Positions 17,489 to 27,220 are shown, numbered from the stretch's first letter. The stretch is DNA of 64,000 nt from Algibacter sp045066735 (GCF_045066735.1 NZ_JBISHH010000023.1:62001-126000), one strand, 5' to 3'. The notes: a model not told the origin generated them from the sequence alone. Numbers and translations are program-made.

Positions 17489-18268
17489 CTAATCGATCGA
17501 GAAACTATCTCGATCATTTAAAAATTTAAACTTATTCCTGTAAGCTTCTACATGACGTTTTTCTAAAGTAACTATTTTAAATCCTTGTTCATTCTCTGCA
17601 AACGCCGATATTTTATTCCCTAAAACATCATACACAGCAGAATGCCCTGTATATTCACTATTAACACCATCTACGCCAACCCTATTAACTCCAACACAAT
17701 AACTCATGTTTTCTATAGCTCTTGCTTGTAATAAAGTATCCCAAGCAGAAATTCTAGGCTTCGGCCAATTGGCGACATAAATTAAAACATCATAATCTTC
17801 GGTGTTTCTTGCCCAAACTGGAAAACGCAAATCGTAACATATTAAAGGGCAAATTTTCCAACCTTTATAATCTATTATCACTTTTTCGGCTCCTTCAGTA
17901 TATATTTTTTCTTCACCAACTAATGTAAACGCATGTCGTTTATTATAAACAGTAATTTGACCTGAAGGTTCTACAAACAATAATCTATTGTAGTACTTCT
18001 TGTTTTCTTTAATAACCAAACTCCCTACAATTGCTGCGTTTTTTTCCTCAGCAATATCAAGCATCCATGATACAGTTTTACCCTGCATGGTTTCGGCAAC
18101 CATTTCGGCATTCATGGTAAAACCACTTGTAAACATTTCAGGCAGTATAATTAGATTTATACTGCCTGAAATTTGCTTTATTTTTTCTGTAAACTGTTCA
18201 CGGTTTGCTTTAGGATTTTCCCAAATTAAATCTGCTTGAATTAATGCAACCTTAAGTTCATTTTCCAT
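17489..18268 (-). CDS. Omega-amidase (nitrilase superfamily, YafV-like)
   Basis: 259 aa, cytoplasmic. The nitrilase catalytic triad is complete: Glu44 (LPEMFTSGF), Lys110 (YNKRHAF) and Cys144 (ICYDLRFP). The sequence around it matches YafV/Nit2-type omega-amidases, which hydrolyse 2-oxoglutaramate and 2-oxosuccinamate as metabolite repair of transaminase by-products. It lies 15 bp downstream of a coiled-coil envelope protein gene on the same strand, probably by chance. Confidence 0.85.
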   Translation of the reverse strand: MENELKVALIQADLIWENPKANREQFTEKIKQISGSINLIILPEMFTSGFTMNAEMVAETMQGKTVSWMLDIAEEKNAAIVGSLVIKENKKYYNRLLFVEPSGQITVYNKRHAFTLVGEEKIYTEGAEKVIIDYKGWKICPLICYDLRFPVWARNTEDYDVLIYVANWPKPRISAWDTLLQARAIENMSYCVGVNRVGVDGVNSEYTGHSAVYDVLGNKISAFAENEQGFKIVTLEKRHVEAYRNKFKFLNDRDSFSID

Positions 18269-18283
18269 ACCGTGACATTCGTT

Positions 18284-18808
18284 TTATAATTTACGCTTTG
18301 TTTTTTCTACTTTTTCTCTAAGCTTTTCAATTTTCTCTAGAGACTTCTTTTCATCAACCGGAGACAATTTACCTTTATTTTTTAACTTTTCGTATTTAGC
18401 AACGGCATCTTTATGCTTTTTTCCTGCCTTGTCAAAATTAGATTTTGCTTTCTCTTTAGCTTTCAACGCTTTTTCAGCTTTCTTCTGTTCTTTTTGAGCA
18501 TTTTTTAATGCTTTTTCTTGCTCTTTTTTTGCCTTTTCTTCCTTTTTAACAGCTTTCTCTTTTGCTTTTACTTGCGCCTCCTCTGCTTTAGCCTGTGCTT
18601 TCGCTTTTTCTAATTCTACTTTTTTAACACTATATGCATCTTTTATATGCTTCTGATCTTCTAGAGATAATGTTTTTGTCACATCTTCACCATCTTTTAA
18701 AATCTTCTCCCCTTTAACTTTGTAAGTTGATTCTTTAAATACAACCTCCTGGGCATTAATGGTTAAACAAAATCCAAATAAGATTAGCGCTACAAATATA
18801 TTTTTCAT
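18284..18808 (-). CDS. Secreted Lys/Ala/Glu-rich coiled-coil protein (paralogue 1)
   Basis: 174 aa. A signal peptide (1-19, ending NAQ) is followed by a small domain with YKVKGEKILKDGEDVTKTLS, then a long Ala/Glu/Lys coiled coil (about 55-140) and the tail KNKGKLSPVDEKKSLEKIEKL. It shares both the small domain and the tail motif with the next gene upstream (18816-19340), so the pair arose by tandem duplication. I do not recognise a function; a periplasmic spacer or envelope-bridging role is possible. Confidence 0.7.
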   Translation of the reverse strand: MKNIFVALILFGFCLTINAQEVVFKESTYKVKGEKILKDGEDVTKTLSLEDQKHIKDAYSVKKVELEKAKAQAKAEEAQVKAKEKAVKKEEKAKKEQEKALKNAQKEQKKAEKALKAKEKAKSNFDKAGKKHKDAVAKYEKLKNKGKLSPVDEKKSLEKIEKLREKVEKTKRKL

Positions 18809-18815
18809 AATTATT

Positions 18816-19340
18816 TTATTTTAAGTTTTTATAAATAGTGTTATATTCTTTTATTTTTGCTTCTAAGTCTTCAAAACGGCCTTGCCACTTCTCTTCATCA
18901 CTAGGCGATAGCTTACCTTTTTCCTTTAGTTTGTTATACTTTTCTTGCTTACTCGCTAATTTCTCTTTAGCCTTTAAAAAATCGTCTCGTGCATCTTCTA
19001 TTGCCTCTTGTTTTTCTTCTATTTTCTTTTGACTTTCCTCCAAAGCCTCTTGTTTTTTCTTAGCTTTCTTTATGATCTCCTCTACCTTTTTCTGCTCTTT
19101 CTCTAGCTTTTCTTTTTTATCTTCAGCAATACGTTCTGCTTCTAAACGTTTTTTTAACGTGGCCTTTATATCTTCTTTCTCGTTTTTCGATAGCAACTCT
19201 GTAACATCTTTACCGTTACTGTAAAAGTTATCATTTTTCACTTTATATACAGCTCCTTCTTTCATTACAACTCGTTCTCCACTTCCGCAAGACATGCATA
19301 AACCTATCAATGCTATCGGAATTATTTTTATCATCTTCAT
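18816..19340 (-). CDS. Putative lipoprotein with coiled coil (paralogue 2)
   Basis: 174 aa from ATG 19340; the frame is open to ATG 19379, but starting at 19340 gives a compact lipoprotein signal (MKMIKIIPIALIGLCMSC). The mature part has YKVKNDNFYSNGKDVTELLS, a Lys/Glu coiled coil (about 50-130) and KEKGKLSPSDEEKWQGRFEDL. These elements align with the downstream gene 7 bp away. Membrane-anchored versus secreted forms of one fold could work as a pair. Function unknown. Confidence 0.68.
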   Translation of the reverse strand: MKMIKIIPIALIGLCMSCGSGERVVMKEGAVYKVKNDNFYSNGKDVTELLSKNEKEDIKATLKKRLEAERIAEDKKEKLEKEQKKVEEIIKKAKKKQEALEESQKKIEEKQEAIEDARDDFLKAKEKLASKQEKYNKLKEKGKLSPSDEEKWQGRFEDLEAKIKEYNTIYKNLK

Positions 19341-19594
19341 ATTCTTTATCTTTTTTAAGATTCTCTTCTTTTTAGACACAAAATTAAGGGTTAGTCACGG
19401 GCTTAACGCGCTTTTAACAAAAGTATAGTGTATTGATTCACATACTTTATGCAATACGGCGATATACAGCACATTAGCTATTTAGAACATGAGAAGCGTA
19501 TACTAAAATAAAGTAGTAATAAGCCACACTAACTAAAAGGTGAGAATTATTTTTACATTAAATATCTAAAAGGAAACCTTTATCATGGATTAAA

Positions 19595-21367
19595 CTAAAC
19601 TATTTCCATTTTCTTCAATAAGAAGGATGCATTCATATTTTTACAAACACCATTTTTTAGCGTGTAATCAAAATGAAGCTCGTCGTTTATAATTTCAGCA
19701 TCGAAATAGTAATTTTTCACCTGAGGTAATTCTTTTTCAATTTCACATAAACTTAAATCGTGTGTAGCAATAATTCCTGTAGCGTTAGAAGCCACTAATT
19801 TTTCTACAAATTTACGAGAGCCAATAGCCTTATCGGTACTATTTGTTCCTTTTAAAATTTCATCTAAAATAATAAAATAGGGTTCTTTTTCAATGGCATC
19901 TACAATATATTTTAAACGTGTTAATTCTGAAAAGAAATACGAACTATCATCGGTTAAAGAATCTGTTGTACGCATACTTGTAATCAATTTTACAGGCGAA
20001 TACTCACTTGCTTTAGCGCAAACAGGCAAACCGACATTTGCCATAACAATATGTAAAGACATGGTACGTAAAAAAGTACTTTTTCCAGCCATATTTGCAC
20101 CAGTAACAATAAAAAACTGTTCGTTTTCCATGGTAACATCGCTATCTACACGCTTGTTTTTATTTAATAAAGGGTGCCCTAAGCTTTTCGCTTTCACGAT
20201 AGCGCCACCTTTAACTATTTTAGGAAAAACAAACTCTGAATGATTAAAATGGAAGCCACCCAAAGAATTGTAAGCATCAAAAAAGGAAACCACCTCAAAC
20301 CAATCTTCAACTTTATCTCCAAATTCATTTATCCATTTTTCAATACGGTAACTGTTTTTAATATCCGATAAGAATAAACCATTTGCAAAAATGGCAGAAA
20401 TAATATTGTTTCTATTATCCAAAGCATCCAAACCTTTAGACAACTCTTTAAAAATTAATGATGCCTTTTTATGTTCAGATTGAATTTGCTCTTGCTTTTC
20501 TTGAAGTAATTCGGAAGTAAACGTTTCATTTTCTATTAAATCCAAAAGCATAGCATACTGCCTAAACGTATCTTTTACTTTATCAGCGCCAGATGATAGC
20601 AGATTTACTTTCTTCACATACAAACCCGTAAACCCTAAACCGATAAGCAACCAATACCCAACAAGTTCCTGGCTCACCATTTCTAATATAGTTAAACCAA
20701 ATAACAATACCGAAACCATGGTAAACACAAGCGGTAACCACTGCATTGCTTTAGGTAAAAAGGTTTTGTAGTTTTTTAGCCAACCCACAATATGCTTAGC
20801 GGATGTTTCTGTATCAATTAAGCTAGAATTTGCCGCATAATACTGACGCCATTCTGGTTTATTACTTAATTCTTCTATAGCCTTTTGGCGAGAAACAATT
20901 GCTTCTTTATTGTTTGCTTTCAGTAATTCGGCAAGTTTTTCTTGACCTTCAAGAATGGTGGTTCTATTCATAAACTGAAAAAACGATCCACGACCAAATA
21001 AGTCAATATCTAAACTGTAAAAATGATTGGGGTCTTGAAACTGTAAACCCGCATCCCGATTATGGAAATTACCAGCTTCAATTTCAATTTCTTCTTCGTT
21101 TATAGATACAAGTGCTTTATTAAAACTATGCACACGCTTAATATTGTTGTACTTTGATAGTAAAAAAAGAAAAATCACAATCCCCAAAACAGCAATAACT
21201 AAAGCTACTTGCCAATTTTGGAACGTAAAATAAATACCAAACCCCATAGCCACAAACACCAATAACCTCAGCATACTAAGGGTTATCATTTGCTTATGTA
21301 GCTTTTGCGCTTCGGTTTTGTATTTTTCTAGATGTTCTTTGTAGTATGCTATATTATTTACTCTCAT
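19595..21367 (-). CDS. Membrane-anchored MutS-family ATPase
   Basis: 590 aa. N-terminal hydrophobic hairpin (about 32-70) and a second hydrophobic pair (about 207-250), then a helical clamp-like region (260-390) and a MutS domain V ATPase (about 400-590): Walker A GANMAGKSTF near 424, TDSLTDDSSYFFSEL, Walker B ILDEILKGTNS and ATHDLSL. Mismatch-recognition domain I and the connector are absent. It is therefore a MutS-like ATPase tethered to the inner membrane, not MutS1 or MutS2 (no Smr domain). The role is unknown. It is monocistronic as far as can be seen. Confidence 0.82.
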   Translation of the reverse strand: MRVNNIAYYKEHLEKYKTEAQKLHKQMITLSMLRLLVFVAMGFGIYFTFQNWQVALVIAVLGIVIFLFLLSKYNNIKRVHSFNKALVSINEEEIEIEAGNFHNRDAGLQFQDPNHFYSLDIDLFGRGSFFQFMNRTTILEGQEKLAELLKANNKEAIVSRQKAIEELSNKPEWRQYYAANSSLIDTETSAKHIVGWLKNYKTFLPKAMQWLPLVFTMVSVLLFGLTILEMVSQELVGYWLLIGLGFTGLYVKKVNLLSSGADKVKDTFRQYAMLLDLIENETFTSELLQEKQEQIQSEHKKASLIFKELSKGLDALDNRNNIISAIFANGLFLSDIKNSYRIEKWINEFGDKVEDWFEVVSFFDAYNSLGGFHFNHSEFVFPKIVKGGAIVKAKSLGHPLLNKNKRVDSDVTMENEQFFIVTGANMAGKSTFLRTMSLHIVMANVGLPVCAKASEYSPVKLITSMRTTDSLTDDSSYFFSELTRLKYIVDAIEKEPYFIILDEILKGTNSTDKAIGSRKFVEKLVASNATGIIATHDLSLCEIEKELPQVKNYYFDAEIINDELHFDYTLKNGVCKNMNASFLLKKMEIV

Positions 21368-21484
21368 TTTATTTAATTGAAAAGGTAAAGAAACAAAAAA
21401 GCTCCGAAGTTTATTTTTCAGAGCTCTCTTTTTAACTAAGTTTTAAATTACATTCAAAATTTTAAAACCATTTATATATTATAC

Positions 21485-22189
21485 TTAATCTCTAGACATA
21501 AAAATTCGTAATATATACCAAAACAGTAACATTAACGAAGCAAATAAGCCAAGAGCCGCAGGAATATAATCTTCCACACCATATTTATTAACTAAATTAG
21601 ATGTTTGGTATAAAATAGATCCAGCTGCTAAAAGACACATACCTACCGAAAACCAAAGTCCTAAATTAAAGCCAAAAATACTTCCGGCAATAACTAAACC
21701 TATAGCTATAAAAAAACCTACAGTTAAACCTGCTCTTAAAAATGAAAAATCTTTTTTAGTCACAAAAACAATAGCCGATAAACCAGTAAATAACGCCAAG
21801 GTTACAATTGCTGCTTGATTTAAAATAGCTGGCCCAGATTCCATATAGAATGCAGCCATATAAATAAGCGGCACAAAAATAAAAGCTTCCGCTAAAATGT
21901 AAATACCATAAGCTAAATACTGTTTATTCTTATCGGGAGTTTTAAGCGCCATACCTTCGGCGTAATTGGTAATAAACATAAAACCACCAAGCATAATTAA
22001 CCAACGCCAACCCTGCGTCATCGATAATGCAAACTCCACAATAGTATCACTTTGTAGTAATAAATATTCAAAAAGAATAAATACTAAAACACCACCAGCA
22101 ACATGCGAATATGTTTTTTTGTAAAAAGAGACTCTATCAACTTCAGAGAGCTGACTTACCATTAACTTATTATTAAATGTTTGATGCAT
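21485..22189 (-). CDS. Bax inhibitor-1/YccA family membrane protein
   Basis: 234 aa with seven hydrophobic segments after a short soluble start (MHQTFNNKLMVSQLSEVDRV). Length and topology fit the Bax inhibitor-1 family, which includes pH-sensitive calcium leak channels and the FtsH modulator YccA. It is followed upstream by a YugP-type peptidase gene 44 bp away on the same strand, and the two are probably cotranscribed. Confidence 0.8.
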   Translation of the reverse strand: MHQTFNNKLMVSQLSEVDRVSFYKKTYSHVAGGVLVFILFEYLLLQSDTIVEFALSMTQGWRWLIMLGGFMFITNYAEGMALKTPDKNKQYLAYGIYILAEAFIFVPLIYMAAFYMESGPAILNQAAIVTLALFTGLSAIVFVTKKDFSFLRAGLTVGFFIAIGLVIAGSIFGFNLGLWFSVGMCLLAAGSILYQTSNLVNKYGVEDYIPAALGLFASLMLLFWYILRIFMSRD

Positions 22190-22233
22190 AAATTTGGGTC
22201 TAAATTGATTTATAAATTATTTATAGGTATGTA

Positions 22234-22932
22234 TTAATCTCTAGAGCCTCCAAAAACCTGAAAAGCCCAATATACCAAAGATGCCAAAGAGCCTATTGCA
22301 GCAACTAAATATGTTCTAGCTGCCCATTTTAAAGCATCCTCAGATCCTGCATATTCCTCTTGAGATAACATGTTTTTGTTTTTTAACCAAGCCAGAGCTC
22401 GGTTACTAGCATCGTATTCTACAGGTAAGGTTACAAAACTAAATAAAGTTGCAAACCCCATCATTACCAATCCGGCAACAGCTACCCAATACCCCAAACC
22501 TAAACCAGCTGCTGCTCCTAACATTAAACCTCCAATAACAACCCATTGAGATATATTAGATGTAACACTAACAACAGGCACCAATTTAGAGCGCATCCCT
22601 AACCACTTATAAGCTTGAGCATGTTGCACAGCATGTCCACATTCATGTGCTGCAACAGCTGCTGCTGCTGCGTTACGTTGGTTGTAAACAGATTCGCTTA
22701 AGTTTACCGTTTTATTTTGTGGGTTATAATGATCTGTTAATTGCCCTGGTGTAGAAATCACCTCAACATCTCTAATACCATTATCTGCTAACATTTTTTC
22801 TGCAATCTCTGCACCACTCATGCCATTTCGCAAGTGTATTTTAGAGTATTTGGCAAACTTCCTTTTTAAGGTACTACTCACCAACCAGCTCACAAGGCTT
22901 ATGGCTCCTAATAATATATAATATCCAATCAT
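22234..22932 (-). CDS. Zinc metallopeptidase, YugP family
   Basis: 232 aa. An N-terminal membrane segment (1-20), zinc site HECGH (96-100), and two or three C-terminal membrane segments (about 125-180 and 210-228). This is the YugP/DUF284 family of membrane metallopeptidases; substrates are unknown. A good -7 promoter element precedes it. Cotranscription with the Bax inhibitor-1-like gene suggests a shared membrane quality-control role. Confidence 0.88.
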   Translation of the reverse strand: MIGYYILLGAISLVSWLVSSTLKRKFAKYSKIHLRNGMSGAEIAEKMLADNGIRDVEVISTPGQLTDHYNPQNKTVNLSESVYNQRNAAAAAVAAHECGHAVQHAQAYKWLGMRSKLVPVVSVTSNISQWVVIGGLMLGAAAGLGLGYWVAVAGLVMMGFATLFSFVTLPVEYDASNRALAWLKNKNMLSQEEYAGSEDALKWAARTYLVAAIGSLASLVYWAFQVFGGSRD

Positions 22933-22967
22933 TTTGTTTACGTTTTAAAATTCTAATGTAAATATAT

Positions 22968-22975
22968 CAAAAATA
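22968..22975 (-). promoter_or_regulatory. -7 promoter element of the YugP-type peptidase gene
   Basis: Minus strand TATTTTTG matches TAnnTTTG; start near 22962, 30 bases before the ATG at 22932. Confidence 0.55.
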
Positions 22976-23108
22976 AAGCCAATTCTAATTTGTGCTAGTT
23001 TGTCAGTTACATTTTAGTCTAATAAAGGCATAAATCTAAATAAACTCGCTTAACAAAAAAATGGTTAACTTCGTTTTGTACCAAACTTCAACAATCTTAT
23101 CCATTAAA

Positions 23109-24524
23109 ATGAAAATACTACTTACAGGCTCAACAGGTTATATTGGCAAACGACTCATTCCTGTTCTAGTTGAAGCTGGGCACGAAGTTATTTGTTGCGT
23201 TAGAGACCCAAAAAGATTCAATCCACCACAATCCTTAGCAAAAAGCATTACAGTACTCCAATTAGATCTTTTAGACAAAGCCTCTTTAGAACATATCCCA
23301 AAAGATATTGATGCGGCTTTTTATCTAGTTCACTCTATGTCTTCGGAAGGCGATTACAAATCTTTAGAAGAAACATCGGCTCAAAATTTTAGACAAGCTC
23401 TTAAAAACACAAACGTAAACCATGTTATTTATTTAAGTGGTATTGTTAACGAAACCGAACTTTCTAAACACTTAAGTTCTAGAAAAAATGTTGAAATTGA
23501 ACTTGCGAAAGGCGATTACAATTTTACGGCTTTACGTGCCGGAATAATTATAGGTTCGGGTAGTGCTTCTTTTGAAATCATAAGGGATTTAGTTGAAAAA
23601 CTCCCTGTTATGATAACTCCAAGATGGCTTAACACAAAATGTCAACCTATAGGCATATCTGATGTTATGGCTTTTTTATCTAAGGCGCTCTTTAATCCAG
23701 AAACCTATAATGCGAATTTTGATATTGGCGGTCCAGACATTCTAACCTACAAAGAGATGCTTTTAAATTTTGGAAAAGCCCGGAACTTAAAACGTTACAT
23801 TTATACGGTACCTGTAATGACGCCCAAACTATCATCTTATTGGCTTTATTTTGTAACCTCAACCTCATACAAACTCGCAACATCTTTAGTGCATAGTATG
23901 AAAGTAGAAGTAGTTTGCCGAGACAATCGTATTAACGACATTCTAGGCATTAAACCCTTAAGCTATAATGAAGCATTAAAACGTGCTTTTAGTAAAATTG
24001 AAAACAACGAAATTCTTTCGAGTTGGAAAGATGCTTATTCTAGTAGTGGATTAAACTTCAATATATCAGAATTTATTAACGTGCCTTCCTATGGTTGTTT
24101 TAAAGATAGTAGAAGTAAAACTATAGAGAACCGAGAGGTTTCCATAAACAAAATTTGGGCTATTGGAGGAAATACAGGTTGGTATTATGGTACATGGCTT
24201 TGGAAAATTAGAGGCTACATGGATAAATTATTTGGAGGTGTTGGATTAAGACGCGGACGAACAAACCCTATAACCATAAATGTTGGAGATTCTATAGATT
24301 TTTGGCGTGTTTTATATGCCAATAAAACTGAAGGCCGCTTACTTTTATTTGCCGAAATGAAGCTCCCAGGAGAAGCTTGGCTAGAATTTAAAGTTGTTGA
24401 CGATAAGCTTATACAAACCGCAACATTTAGACCGCTTGGCTTAGCAGGTCGATTATACTGGTACGCCGTTTTACCTTTTCACGGATTTATTTTTAAAGGT
24501 ATGCTGAAGGCTTTAACAGAATAA
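23109..24524 (+). CDS. NAD(P)-binding SDR/epimerase-like protein with DUF2867
   Basis: 471 aa from ATG 23109; an upstream in-frame ATG (23061) adds 16 residues that do not fit the fold. The Rossmann motif GSTGYIGKRL (residues 6-15) is followed by an atypical extended SDR domain to about 290, and a C-terminal DUF2867 domain (about 310-471) containing WYYGTWLW and GGVGLRRGR. Related proteins are annotated as NAD-dependent epimerases or NmrA-like; a substrate is not known. Confidence 0.82.
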   Translation: MKILLTGSTGYIGKRLIPVLVEAGHEVICCVRDPKRFNPPQSLAKSITVLQLDLLDKASLEHIPKDIDAAFYLVHSMSSEGDYKSLEETSAQNFRQALKNTNVNHVIYLSGIVNETELSKHLSSRKNVEIELAKGDYNFTALRAGIIIGSGSASFEIIRDLVEKLPVMITPRWLNTKCQPIGISDVMAFLSKALFNPETYNANFDIGGPDILTYKEMLLNFGKARNLKRYIYTVPVMTPKLSSYWLYFVTSTSYKLATSLVHSMKVEVVCRDNRINDILGIKPLSYNEALKRAFSKIENNEILSSWKDAYSSSGLNFNISEFINVPSYGCFKDSRSKTIENREVSINKIWAIGGNTGWYYGTWLWKIRGYMDKLFGGVGLRRGRTNPITINVGDSIDFWRVLYANKTEGRLLLFAEMKLPGEAWLEFKVVDDKLIQTATFRPLGLAGRLYWYAVLPFHGFIFKGMLKALTE

Positions 24525-24592
24525 GGCATTATAAAAAAGATTTACATACAACCAAAAAAACCTTCTTATACTAACAAACCTTTCTTTATTGC

Positions 24593-25357
24593 ATGAACTT
24601 AGAAGATATAAAAAGAAATTACGAAAACTTTGATGATGAAAAACTAATAGAAATAGCCACCAAAGACATAAAATCTTTAAGAAAAGAAGTGTTACCAATT
24701 CTTGAGGCCGAATTACAAAAAAGAAATATTTCGTTGGCAGATGAACAAGAAAAAAACACAAAAAAGAACAACACACAACAGGAAAACAAAAAACAAGGAA
24801 ACAAAAACGACATATTTACAAAAGAGAATATAGCCTTTATGAACTCTTTTGAAATTCCACATATTTTAAAAAATGGAAAAACATACTACGTTAATAGTAA
24901 TATTACTTATATCTTCTCAATTTTACTAGCTGTATTTATTGTTTTGTTCTTGTTTAAATCGCAATTTGGTGGTGGAATTAAATTAATATTATACACGATT
25001 ATTGCATCGGTATTATTTAAAATGTTATTGAATAAACTAAACTTCGGAAAAATAGCAGAAGTACAACCTTCTAAAATTATTTTACCCAAATACCCCACTG
25101 TTAATTTTGGAATGTTTAGAATATTTATTCTCCTTAGGATAGCCTTAAATAATTTAGGAAGCTATGAGTTTAATTTTAGAGACATTTCTAATGTTTACCA
25201 AAAAAATAAAATTACAAATAAAGGGTATTATCTAGATATCGTTAATAGCACATCGAGAGAAACTACAAGTCACAGAGTTTTTCTTGAGGTTCTTTCTGAG
25301 AATGATAGAAACCAAATACTAGAAATTATAAAACAGAAATCGGGTAATTTAACTTAA
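24593..25357 (+). CDS. Hypothetical membrane protein
   Basis: 254 aa, not recognised. The N-terminal 40 residues (MNLEDIKRNYENFDDEKLIEIA) resemble the short helical repeat seen at the start of many bacterial proteins of unknown role. An Asn/Lys/Gln-rich low-complexity linker (about 48-75) follows, then two membrane helices (about 103-120 and 125-143) and a C-terminal domain (150-254) with PH-like spacing (YEFNFRDISNVYQKN). A membrane-bound PH-like protein is possible but unproven. Confidence 0.55.
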   Translation: MNLEDIKRNYENFDDEKLIEIATKDIKSLRKEVLPILEAELQKRNISLADEQEKNTKKNNTQQENKKQGNKNDIFTKENIAFMNSFEIPHILKNGKTYYVNSNITYIFSILLAVFIVLFLFKSQFGGGIKLILYTIIASVLFKMLLNKLNFGKIAEVQPSKIILPKYPTVNFGMFRIFILLRIALNNLGSYEFNFRDISNVYQKNKITNKGYYLDIVNSTSRETTSHRVFLEVLSENDRNQILEIIKQKSGNLT

Positions 25358-25400
25358 AAACACTGTTTTTATAGTTAAAACATAACCACAGCCTAAACCC

Positions 25401-25484
25401 GCGTTAGGGATAGAACGGCCTGTTTGAGCTCCCGACCTTAGGAGGAGCGAGTAGTGAAAGCCCGACCCTTTTCGGGTAACGCCC
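25401..25484. repeat. Dispersed structured repeat, copy 2
   Basis: Begins GCGTTAGGGATAGAACGGCC and ends AAAGCCCGACCC, then GGGTAACGCCC. The ends pair (GCGTTA with TAACGC) and an internal GCTCC / GGAGC hairpin replaces the long insert seen in copy 1 (12800-12950). It lies between the ends of two convergent genes. Confidence 0.7.
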
Positions 25485-25503
25485 AAAACATTTAGCACAA
25501 AAA

Positions 25504-25539
25504 AAATCTGGTTCTAGACGTGATGCTAAAACCAGATTT
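25504..25539 (-). terminator. Intrinsic terminator of ald
   Basis: Stem AAATCTGGTT / AACCAGATTT (10 bp, 16-base loop) followed on the minus strand by a run of T. It starts 22 bp after the ald stop. Confidence 0.85.
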
Positions 25540-25561
25540 ATTATTTGTATTTAAAAAGAAA

Positions 25562-26662
25562 TTATGCTGTTTCTAGCTCCATATCGAAAGCTTCGGCTAT
25601 TTCTTTATACACTATTTTTCCTTTTACAATGTTTAAACCCTTAGCTAGTGGCGCACTGCTTTCGCATGCTTTCTCCCAACCTTCGTTTGCCAATTTAATT
25701 ACATATGGCAAAGTTACATTGGTTAACCCCATAGTTGATGTATAAGGCACAGCTCCTGGCATGTTTGCCACGGTGTAATGTACAACCTCGTCTATAATAT
25801 AAGTTGGATCTTGGTGTGTTGTTGGGTGTGTAGTTTCGAAGCAACCACCTTGATCTACAGCCACATCTACCATTACGGTACCTGGGCGCATTTCTTTTAG
25901 CATATCGCGTGTTATTAATTTTGGCGCTTTTGCTCCTTTTAATAATACACCACCAATAATTAAATCGGCATCTGCTATGTGTTTACGGATGTTGTATTCA
26001 CTAGAAAACTCGCTTACTACGTTGTTTGGCATAGAGTCACTTACGTAACGTAAGGCCTTCATGTTTATATCCATAATAGTAACTTGCGCACCTAAACCAG
26101 AAGCCATTTTTGCGGCTTGGTAACCAACAATACCTGCACCTAAAATAAGTACTTTTGCTGGTGGCACTCCTGGAATTCCGCCTAGTAAAATACCTCGACC
26201 TTTAATTGGTTTCTCTAAGTATTTTGCTCCTTGTTGCACAGACATACGACCTGCAACCTCAGACATTGGAATTAAAAGCGGTAAGGACCCATCGTTATCT
26301 TCTACAGTTTCGTAAGCAATACATATAGATTTATTCTCTATCATGGCCATAGTTAATGGCTCACTAGATGCAAAATGGAAATACGTAAAGACCACTTGGT
26401 TTTCCTTAATTAACTTGTATTCTGGCTCGATAGGTTCTTTTACTTTTACTATCATATCGGCAATATCGTAAACAGCTTCTATGCTATCTAAAATAGTCGC
26501 ACCTGCCTCAATATATTCTTCATCAAGAAAACCACTGTTAAAACCTGCATTTGTTTGTATATAAACTTCGTGGTTTCTTTTGGTTAATTCGAAAACTCCA
26601 GAAGGTATCATACCAACTCTGTTCTCGCTATTTTTAATCTCAATAGGAACTCCAATTTTCAT
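25562..26662 (-). CDS. ald: Alanine dehydrogenase
   Basis: 366 aa, normal length. The NAD-binding motif LGAGIVGYQAAKMASGLGA, the N-terminal start MKIGVPIEIKNSENRVGM and the substrate region around HFASSEPL are typical. It reversibly deaminates L-alanine to pyruvate and ammonia with NAD. It is monocistronic, with its own -7 element and a strong terminator. Confidence 0.93.
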   Translation of the reverse strand: MKIGVPIEIKNSENRVGMIPSGVFELTKRNHEVYIQTNAGFNSGFLDEEYIEAGATILDSIEAVYDIADMIVKVKEPIEPEYKLIKENQVVFTYFHFASSEPLTMAMIENKSICIAYETVEDNDGSLPLLIPMSEVAGRMSVQQGAKYLEKPIKGRGILLGGIPGVPPAKVLILGAGIVGYQAAKMASGLGAQVTIMDINMKALRYVSDSMPNNVVSEFSSEYNIRKHIADADLIIGGVLLKGAKAPKLITRDMLKEMRPGTVMVDVAVDQGGCFETTHPTTHQDPTYIIDEVVHYTVANMPGAVPYTSTMGLTNVTLPYVIKLANEGWEKACESSAPLAKGLNIVKGKIVYKEIAEAFDMELETA

Positions 26663-26694
26663 GTATTAAGCTTTTTTATAGATTTAAACTAAAG

Positions 26695-26702
26695 CAAAAT
26701 TA
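26695..26702 (-). promoter_or_regulatory. -7 promoter element of ald
   Basis: Minus strand TAATTTTG matches TAnnTTTG; start near 26689, 27 bases before the ATG. A TTTG sits further upstream at 26727-26730, a little too far for a standard -33 box. Confidence 0.55.
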
Positions 26703-26950
26703 ATACAAAAATTTTAATATTATAATCAAAACTGACTTATTGTTAATATATTTTCACCTAAAACACGCGAACACCAAAAAATATGTAATTCACATCAATT
26801 TAATAGGAAACCGCCTTTTTGATTAAAACAGCTCTAAAAACACTCATTTTTAATTCTAATTGATAAAAAAAGACTCGTTTTTTTGAAAATATAGAAATTT
26901 TGAATGATTTTGCTTTACCCAATTTTAAGCTTATTTTGACTCGTTTTATA

Positions 26951-27220
26951 TTACTTTTTTTTATGTTTAATTTTAAGAATTAAAATCATTAAACATAGTA
27001 CTGAGGTAATTACATTAGCAATTACCATAGATAAACTTTTTAAATAGAAACCATAAACCAACCAAAGTAATACACCAACAAACATGGCTAAAAACATGGT
27101 TAATGATACTCCTTCTACATCTTTAGTTTTATAGGCTTTATACACCTGCGGAACAAATGACGCAGTCGTTAAAGTGGCTGCAACCAAACCTACTATTTCC
27201 ATGGGTTGAATTTCGAACAT
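26951..27220 (-). CDS. SemiSWEET-family (MtN3/saliva-like) transporter
   Basis: 89 aa with three hydrophobic helices, the size of a SemiSWEET half-transporter. The PQ-loop signature SFVPQVYKAYKTKDVEGVS (Pro24-Gln25) in the first helix is intact. SemiSWEETs dimerise into a sugar uniporter; some PQ-loop relatives carry other solutes, so the substrate is open. A Lys-rich C-terminal end follows helix three. It starts 87 bp after the leuS stop, with a terminator in between. Confidence 0.88.
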   Translation of the reverse strand: MFEIQPMEIVGLVAATLTTASFVPQVYKAYKTKDVEGVSLTMFLAMFVGVLLWLVYGFYLKSLSMVIANVITSVLCLMILILKIKHKKK

